Source of the DNA: Allobosea sp.
Lineage (GTDB): Bacteria; Pseudomonadota; Alphaproteobacteria; Rhizobiales; Beijerinckiaceae
Direction: 5' to 3'
Assembly: GCA_024231975.1 (NCBI GenBank)
Contig: JAAEQB010000034.1
Span: 62,001-126,000 of the forward strand
Length of the DNA: 64,000 nt
Shown piece by piece: positions 58,784 through 64,000 of the stretch (positions are counted from its first letter, which is position 1; each line of letters begins with the position of its first letter). The notes beneath the pieces are model-generated. The model made no database searches and had not been told where the DNA came from. It saw only the letters and a program-made list of their open reading frames with translations. Both the position numbers and the translations under genes were made by a program.

Positions 58784-61039
58784 TTATGCCCGGCTCTGCC
58801 CCGTGGCCTCGAGAATCCGCTCGGCCATGGTTCGCGAGCCGGCTTCGGAGAAGGCGCCTTCATGGCCTTCGCCGTCGACCGAGAAGCAGGGCGTGCCCGG
58901 CGCGAGATGGCCAGCCCAGCCCAGGGTCGCATCCGGCGGCCAGCCGGCCGGGATCGCGCCGCTCCGGAAGATCAACACGCGCCCGTCATAGTTCGGCAGC
59001 GCGTAGCGCTGGACCAAGGCCTCGAGCTCGTCGGTCGTCCGCCAGAAATCGGCCTCGTCGGCGGCCTCCTCGGCCGGACGCCAGAAGATCAGCCGCTTCG
59101 CCTGCCGGACGGCGGCAGTCGATTGCAGCCAGAACGACATGCGCGTCACGAAGCTGCGTGGGCCGCCCTGCCAGAAGCGCCGGGCGAAGCGGCCGGCCCG
59201 CTTCAGGCGGAACCACAAGCGTGCGCCATAGGGCAGCCGCAGGAAGTAGCCGGGCGCCCAGCAGTCGATCAGCATGACCAGATCGACCTGCCTGCCGCTC
59301 GCCAGCAATTGCTTTGCGACCTCCAGGGTGATCACGCCCGAGCGGCAGAAGCCTGCGAGCCGATAGCTACCCTCCGGCTCGGTTGCGACGATCGCCTCGC
59401 AATAGGCGGCCGCGAGCTGCTCGATCGAGCTCGGAGCCGCGCCGTTCACCAGCGGGTCGAGCAATTGCAGCGCAGCGAAAGGCTGGTCGGGGCCGAGCTC
59501 CTGCGACAGGGGCCGGTAGAGACGCAGGTTGTGCGCGGTGTGGTTGAGCGCGAACAAGGTTGGTTGCGTGCCGGTCTTCTGCAGCCAGGTCCGGCGCAGG
59601 GCCGTCACGTCGATCACTGGCGGCAATGCCGGTGTCGCCGGCAGCCAGAGCGGCGATGCGATCGGCAGGGAGATCGGCGCCGGCCGCGGCAGGCGTGCGG
59701 TCGGGTCGGCGACGAGCGTCTCCGCCAGACTCTCGAACTGCGCGGCCAGTTCGTACGCGGTCGCTTCATCATAGAGGTCGCGATGGTACTCGCAGGTCAG
59801 GCGCCAGCCCTCCTCGCGCTCGACCAGGATGAAGTTGAGGTCGTAGAGCGCGCCCGGCAAAGGCGATGGAATCCCTGATAGCTGAAAACTGTCATTGGCG
59901 AGCTCGCCGATGAAGGCGCGCTGGACGATGAAGTTGATCGAGATCGGCGGCCGGCCGGCATCGCCATGCGTTGGCAGCAGCGCCACGAGCCTGTCGAACG
60001 GCCATTGGTGATGATCGACCGCGTCCTCGAAGGTGTCGCGCGCGGCTTGGCAGAGATCGAGGAAGCTCTGCTCCTCGGAGGCCTTGGTCCGAAGCACGAG
60101 CGTATTGACGAAGGGGCCGACGATCGTCTCCAGCTCGACATCGTCCCGGTTCGCCATCTGCGTGCTCAGCACGAGGTCGGAGGCGCCGGTGCGTTGCCGG
60201 AGCAAGGTCAGGAGAACGGCGTAAGCGACTGAAAAGAAAGTCGTACCTTCCTTGCGCGCCAGATCTGCGAGGCCGGTGGTCAGGGGGCGGGGAAGCAGCC
60301 GCGACAGCGAGGCGCCGTGCGTGCTCCGTGTCGCCGGCCGCGGGCGATCGCCCGGCACCTCGACGATGGGCAGCTCGGCGAGCTTGCGCTGCCAATAGGC
60401 TTCCTCGCGGGCGAGCACGCCGCCTTCCAGGCTGTCCTGGCTGCCTTCGGCGAAGTCGGAATACTGCAGCGGAAGCTCGGGCAGGACCGGTTCACGGCCT
60501 CGGCCGAGCGCCTGATAGGCCGCTACGAAATCCTTTGCGATGAGGCCCATCGACCAGCCGTCGCTGACGATGTGGTGGGCGACGACCAGGATCACGGCCT
60601 CGGCCCGGCTCTTGCGCAGCAGTGTCGCTCGCAGGAGCGGGGCTTCGCCGAGATCGAAGCGCGTGCAGGCTTCGCTCTGCGCGATACGATCGGCCTCCCG
60701 GGTCCGATCGGCTTCGGGCAGGCCCGAGAGATCGATCTCCGGCAGCTTGAACGGGATCTGTTCCGCAATCGCCTGGACGGGCTGGCCGTCTTCCAGTCGG
60801 ATCGCCGTTCGCAGGGATTCATGGCGGTTGAGGATCGCCTGGAACGCATCCTGCGCCAGGGACGCGTCCAGATGCCCGCGGATCCGCCATTTCACGGCGA
60901 TGTTGAGCGCCGGCGTGCCCGGGTCCCTGCTGTCGATCTCCCAGTAACGCTCCTGCGCCGACGAGCACTTGGCCGTCATCACGATGCGCTCTGGTTCGCG
61001 CAATTGCGGTTCCGGCTCGCGGGTGAACTGGTTTGCCAT
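58784..61039 (-). CDS. NRPS termination protein: condensation plus thioesterase domains
   Basis: 751 residues. The condensation domain occupies about 20-450, with VVAHHIVSDGWSMGLI holding the HHxxxDG active site, and STQMANRDDVELETIVGPFV as core motif. A linker leads to a type I thioesterase domain: NLRLYRPLSQELGPDQPFA, LAGFCRSGVITLEVAKQLL and VDGEGHEGAFSE with the catalytic His. The TE nucleophile elbow reads GFCRSG, so Cys stands where Ser is usual. The protein has no adenylation domain or carrier domain. It begins 6 bases after the stop of the C-A-PCP gene, and GAGAGGG there is the ribosome site. Confidence 0.9.
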   Translation of the reverse strand: MANQFTREPEPQLREPERIVMTAKCSSAQERYWEIDSRDPGTPALNIAVKWRIRGHLDASLAQDAFQAILNRHESLRTAIRLEDGQPVQAIAEQIPFKLPEIDLSGLPEADRTREADRIAQSEACTRFDLGEAPLLRATLLRKSRAEAVILVVAHHIVSDGWSMGLIAKDFVAAYQALGRGREPVLPELPLQYSDFAEGSQDSLEGGVLAREEAYWQRKLAELPIVEVPGDRPRPATRSTHGASLSRLLPRPLTTGLADLARKEGTTFFSVAYAVLLTLLRQRTGASDLVLSTQMANRDDVELETIVGPFVNTLVLRTKASEEQSFLDLCQAARDTFEDAVDHHQWPFDRLVALLPTHGDAGRPPISINFIVQRAFIGELANDSFQLSGIPSPLPGALYDLNFILVEREEGWRLTCEYHRDLYDEATAYELAAQFESLAETLVADPTARLPRPAPISLPIASPLWLPATPALPPVIDVTALRRTWLQKTGTQPTLFALNHTAHNLRLYRPLSQELGPDQPFAALQLLDPLVNGAAPSSIEQLAAAYCEAIVATEPEGSYRLAGFCRSGVITLEVAKQLLASGRQVDLVMLIDCWAPGYFLRLPYGARLWFRLKRAGRFARRFWQGGPRSFVTRMSFWLQSTAAVRQAKRLIFWRPAEEAADEADFWRTTDELEALVQRYALPNYDGRVLIFRSGAIPAGWPPDATLGWAGHLAPGTPCFSVDGEGHEGAFSEAGSRTMAERILEATGQSRA

Positions 61040-61045
61040 GATCGT

Positions 61046-64000
61046 TCACCCTCTCTCGCGCTGCGAGACGGCGCTCGGCTCGGTCGACTGCTGCGCGCCG
61101 TCGCGTGGGCGACGCCATGGCCGCTTCCAGAACGTCGCGGCAGGCGCGGCGGCTTCCGCGGCGGGCTCGTCGGGGAGCGCGGCTGCGACGGCGGCGATCG
61201 TCCGGTTCCGGAAGAAGTCCCGGGCGGCGAGCTTGAGGCCTTCGCGGCGCGCACGGCTGGTGATCTGGAAGATGCTGAGGGAATCGGCGCCGAGGTCGAA
61301 CAGGTCGTCGTGGACATCGATATCCTCCCGCCGCAGCACCTCGCTCCAGATGCGGATCAGCGTTTCCTCGACAGGGGTCCGCGGCGGAGCCTTGTCGGCG
61401 ATCTTTTCAGCCTTGGGCGCTGCGCTCTGGGCGTCCGGCGCCGGCAGCGCGGCCCGGTCGAGCTTGCCGCTCTGGTTCAGCGGCAGTGCCGGCAGGCCAA
61501 CCCAGGCAGTCGGGACCATGTAGTCCGGCAGGTCCTGCGCCAGCGCGGCCCGCAATTCGGCTGGCGGAGGAGCGTCCGCCCCGGTGACGTAGTAGCAGAC
61601 CAGTCGCGGCTCGCCCGGCACGTCCTCGCGCAGGATCACCGCCGAGACGATGCCGGCCTTGCGGGCGAGCACGGCCTCGATCTCGCCGGGTTCGATCCGG
61701 AAGCCGCGCAGCTTCACCTGATGGTCGAGCCGCCCCAGATGCACGATGCGTCCGTCGGGGAGGTACTTGGCACGGTCGCCGGTGCGATAGGCCTTCGCGC
61801 TCGTGCCAGGATCGACCGGGTTGGCGATGAAGCTCCTGGCGGTGAGCTTGGGGTTGTTGGCATAGCCGCGCGCCAGGCCCGTGCCGGCGATCAGCAATTC
61901 GCCGGGGATTCCGACGCCGACGGGCTGGTCGGTTTCGTCGACGACATAGAACTGCGTGTTTGCGATCGGCAGGCCGATGGTGACGACCTCGTCCTCTGCC
62001 TGGATGCGGGCGACCGAGGACCAGATCGTCGTCTCGGTCGGTCCGTACATGTTCCAGAGCTCGCCGCCGCCTTCGAGCAGCTTGCGCGCAAGGTCGAGCG
62101 GCAGTGCCTCGCCGCCGCAGAGCATGCGCAGGCCCGGCCGCGAGCGGAAACCGGCTTCGAGCAACAGACGCCAGGTCATCGGCGTCGCCTGCATCACGCT
62201 CGCCTGGCTCTGCTCTAGCCGCGCCAGCAGCTCGACACCGTCCTTGGCTTCGTCCGAGGTTGCGACCGCGACGCGGCCGCCCTGGATCAGCGGCAGCAGC
62301 AATTCCAGCGCAGCGATGTCGAAGGTCACCGTGGTGACGGCGAGCATCGTGTCGGAGCTGGCGAAGCCGGGCTCGCGCGCCATCGCGAACAGCAGGTTGG
62401 AGAGCCCGCCATGGGTGACCTCGACGCCCTTGGGCGCGCCGGTCGAGCCGGAGGTGTAGATCACATAGGCGAGCTGGTCGGGCGCAATCGCCGCCGTCCT
62501 GATTCCGGCGAGATTCGCCGTGGTCTGGTCGACATCGATCAGCATGACGCTCTCATCCGGCTCGACGATGGCGGGGTCGAGCTGGCCAGCGCTCAGGAGC
62601 GCGACCGCTTCGGAGTCCCTGAGGATGCGCTGGATACGCGCCTTCGGCATGACCGGATCGAGCGGCACATAGGGGAAGCCGGCCTTGAGTGCGCCCAGTA
62701 TGCCGGCGATCAGCGCCGGCGAGCGCTCGATCAGCAGGCCGACGCGGCTTTCGGGAGCGTCGACGCGCGCCGTCAGCTCGGCCGCGATTCGATCGGCCCA
62801 GGCGTTCAGCGCAGCATAGGAGAGCTGCTGCTCGCCGCATGACACGGCGATCGCCTCGGGCTGCTGCTGGACCTGGCGCTCGAAAGCCTGGATCGTGCCG
62901 TCGTCGCTCCGGAGCGCGACCTGCGTGTCGTTGATCTCGGAGACGAGCCGCTGGCGCTCCTCGCCCTCGATCAGCGGCATCGCCGCGATGGACATGTCGG
63001 GACTGGCGACGAAGGCGGCGAGCAGCGTGCGGTAGTGGCCGAGCCAGCGGTCGATCGTTGCCGCGTCGAAGAGGTCGGCGCCGTAGCAGCAGTCGATGCG
63101 CAGGCCATCGTCGGACTCGCCGATGTTGAAATAGAGATCGAAGGTCGAGAAGGCCTTGGGGTTCGGCTCGGCGCTCGCCTTGATCGCCGGGCCGAAGTCG
63201 AGATTGCCCGCCAGCCGTTCGAGGTTGAACTGCACCTCGACCAGCGGCAGCCGCCCGGAGACCGGCGGGACGCGCAGCCGCTTCAGCAGCGCGCCGAGCG
63301 TAAAGCTCTGATGGTCGTAGGCGTCGAGAACGAGGCGCCCGACCTTGTCGAGATGGGCGCAGAACGGCTCGGCCGGATCGATGTCGCCACGGATCGGCAG
63401 GAAGTTGACGCAATGGCCGACGGGCGAGGGGCCGTCGAGCTGCGATTGCCCGGCGGCGGGTACGCCGACGACGAGGTCTCGCTGGCCAGAGAGCCGCAGC
63501 AGCAGCGCCTGGAAGCTGGCGAAGAGCGTGGCGAAGAGCGTCCGCCGGCGCTGTGCGCCCGCCGCCTTCACCTTGCGATAGAGCTCGGCCTCGATGAAGC
63601 TTGTGCGTGTGCCGCCATTGAAGCTGCGCGGCGCCTGCCGCGGCCGGTCGGTCGGCAGTTCGAGCGGTGCGGGAAGCTCCGCGAACATCTTGGTCCAGTA
63701 GGCCGCAGCCTCTTCCGTGCGCGGATCCTGCCGCGTTTGCGAGGCGTAGTCCGTGAAGGGCATTGGTGCCGGCAGCGCGTCGATGCCGGAGCGATAAGCC
63801 GTGGCGATCTCGTCGAGCAGGATGTTGGTCGACCAGCCGTCGCAGACGATGTGATGCGCCGACAGGATCAGGACATGCTCGTGCTCGGCGAGCCGAATGA
63901 TCTCGGCTTCCGCGACCGGCCCCTGCACGAGATCATAGGGGCGGCTCGCATAGCCCTCGATCAACGCTTGCAGAGCGGCCTGCGGATCGGGCTCGCCGCG
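61046..64000 (-). CDS. NRPS module C-A-PCP (5' end beyond window)
   Basis: The frame is open to the window edge, so the N-terminal part is missing; the visible part is about 984 residues. The condensation domain shows LSAHHIVCDGWSTNIL; the adenylation domain shows YVIYTSGSTGAPKGVEVTHG, TFDIAALELLLPLIQGG, MLCGGEALP, NMYGPTETTIWS, YRTGDRAKYLPDG, GRLDHQVKLRGFRIEPGEIE and NQSGKLDR. The PCP serine is in DLGADSLSIFQITS. It activates one amino acid and condenses it with an upstream-loaded substrate. The downstream C-TE protein likely completes release. Confidence 0.93.
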   Translation of the reverse strand, partial: RGEPDPQAALQALIEGYASRPYDLVQGPVAEAEIIRLAEHEHVLILSAHHIVCDGWSTNILLDEIATAYRSGIDALPAPMPFTDYASQTRQDPRTEEAAAYWTKMFAELPAPLELPTDRPRQAPRSFNGGTRTSFIEAELYRKVKAAGAQRRRTLFATLFASFQALLLRLSGQRDLVVGVPAAGQSQLDGPSPVGHCVNFLPIRGDIDPAEPFCAHLDKVGRLVLDAYDHQSFTLGALLKRLRVPPVSGRLPLVEVQFNLERLAGNLDFGPAIKASAEPNPKAFSTFDLYFNIGESDDGLRIDCCYGADLFDAATIDRWLGHYRTLLAAFVASPDMSIAAMPLIEGEERQRLVSEINDTQVALRSDDGTIQAFERQVQQQPEAIAVSCGEQQLSYAALNAWADRIAAELTARVDAPESRVGLLIERSPALIAGILGALKAGFPYVPLDPVMPKARIQRILRDSEAVALLSAGQLDPAIVEPDESVMLIDVDQTTANLAGIRTAAIAPDQLAYVIYTSGSTGAPKGVEVTHGGLSNLLFAMAREPGFASSDTMLAVTTVTFDIAALELLLPLIQGGRVAVATSDEAKDGVELLARLEQSQASVMQATPMTWRLLLEAGFRSRPGLRMLCGGEALPLDLARKLLEGGGELWNMYGPTETTIWSSVARIQAEDEVVTIGLPIANTQFYVVDETDQPVGVGIPGELLIAGTGLARGYANNPKLTARSFIANPVDPGTSAKAYRTGDRAKYLPDGRIVHLGRLDHQVKLRGFRIEPGEIEAVLARKAGIVSAVILREDVPGEPRLVCYYVTGADAPPPAELRAALAQDLPDYMVPTAWVGLPALPLNQSGKLDRAALPAPDAQSAAPKAEKIADKAPPRTPVEETLIRIWSEVLRREDIDVHDDLFDLGADSLSIFQITSRARREGLKLAARDFFRNRTIAAVAAALPDEPAAEAAAPAATFWKRPWRRPRDGAQQSTEPSAVSQRERG

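Overview
The window is 64 kb of high-GC (roughly two-thirds G+C) bacterial chromosome. HdaA, a four-gene Aap/Bzt-type amino-acid ABC transporter, an NDUFS4-like complex I subunit, a Pho box in front of ppk-ppx and a nondiscriminating-type AspRS together point to an alphaproteobacterium of the order Hyphomicrobiales. A Bosea-like genus is my inference from gene content, not something proven here. No CRISPR array, prophage, transposase or plasmid origin was seen.

Bases 1-16700 are mostly core genome: a permease tail, hdaA, a fatty-acid desaturase diverging from ppk-ppx, a DUF4239 membrane protein, rnd diverging from aspS, two small lipoproteins, a small surface-sugar group (GT2, methyltransferase, hexapeptide acetyltransferase), a large secreted protein of unknown function, and a DUF192 protein. 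Bases 16700-24000 are a mosaic: an IclR-regulated solute-binding protein plus creatinase-like M24 protein, a secreted metzincin-like protein, tRNA-Pro, the NDUFS4-like gene, tRNA-Arg, a CstA-YbdD deletion fusion, and a secreted caspase-like protein.

Bases 24300-37200 hold a lipid-sugar transfer operon (GT83, polyprenyl-phosphate GT2, LabN-domain protein), then metC with a solute-binding-like partner. Next comes a general amino-acid ABC transporter locus in which three paralogous periplasmic binding proteins precede a single permease pair and ATPase. Hairpins between these genes probably set different expression levels. Two tandem small basic secreted proteins follow. Bases 37200-45700 carry housekeeping and small accessory genes: GlpQ-like GDPD, a Qnr-like pentapeptide protein, an RsmB-type methyltransferase, guaA, an AAC(3)-family acetyltransferase, an I78 inhibitor and small lipoproteins.

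Bases 45700-64000 are the most unusual part. A GT2 gene is followed by three LuxR-type regulators, two of which have receiver domains that lost key phosphorylation residues. Then come a cytoplasmic histidine kinase and a cysteine-bearing sensor coupled to it by overlapping genes. Beyond an AT-rich stretch of about 950 bp lies a surface-polymer locus: a glycosyltransferase, a methyltransferase, a Wzy/ligase-like membrane protein fused to a periplasmic beta-helix, and a Wzx-like flippase. The flippase is translationally coupled to a phosphopantetheinyl transferase, which faces an NRPS operon made of a C-A-PCP protein (cut by the window end) and a C-TE protein with a cysteine in the TE nucleophile position. 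A phosphorelay controlling a combined polysaccharide and nonribosomal-peptide product is my inference and the best candidate here for an undescribed system.
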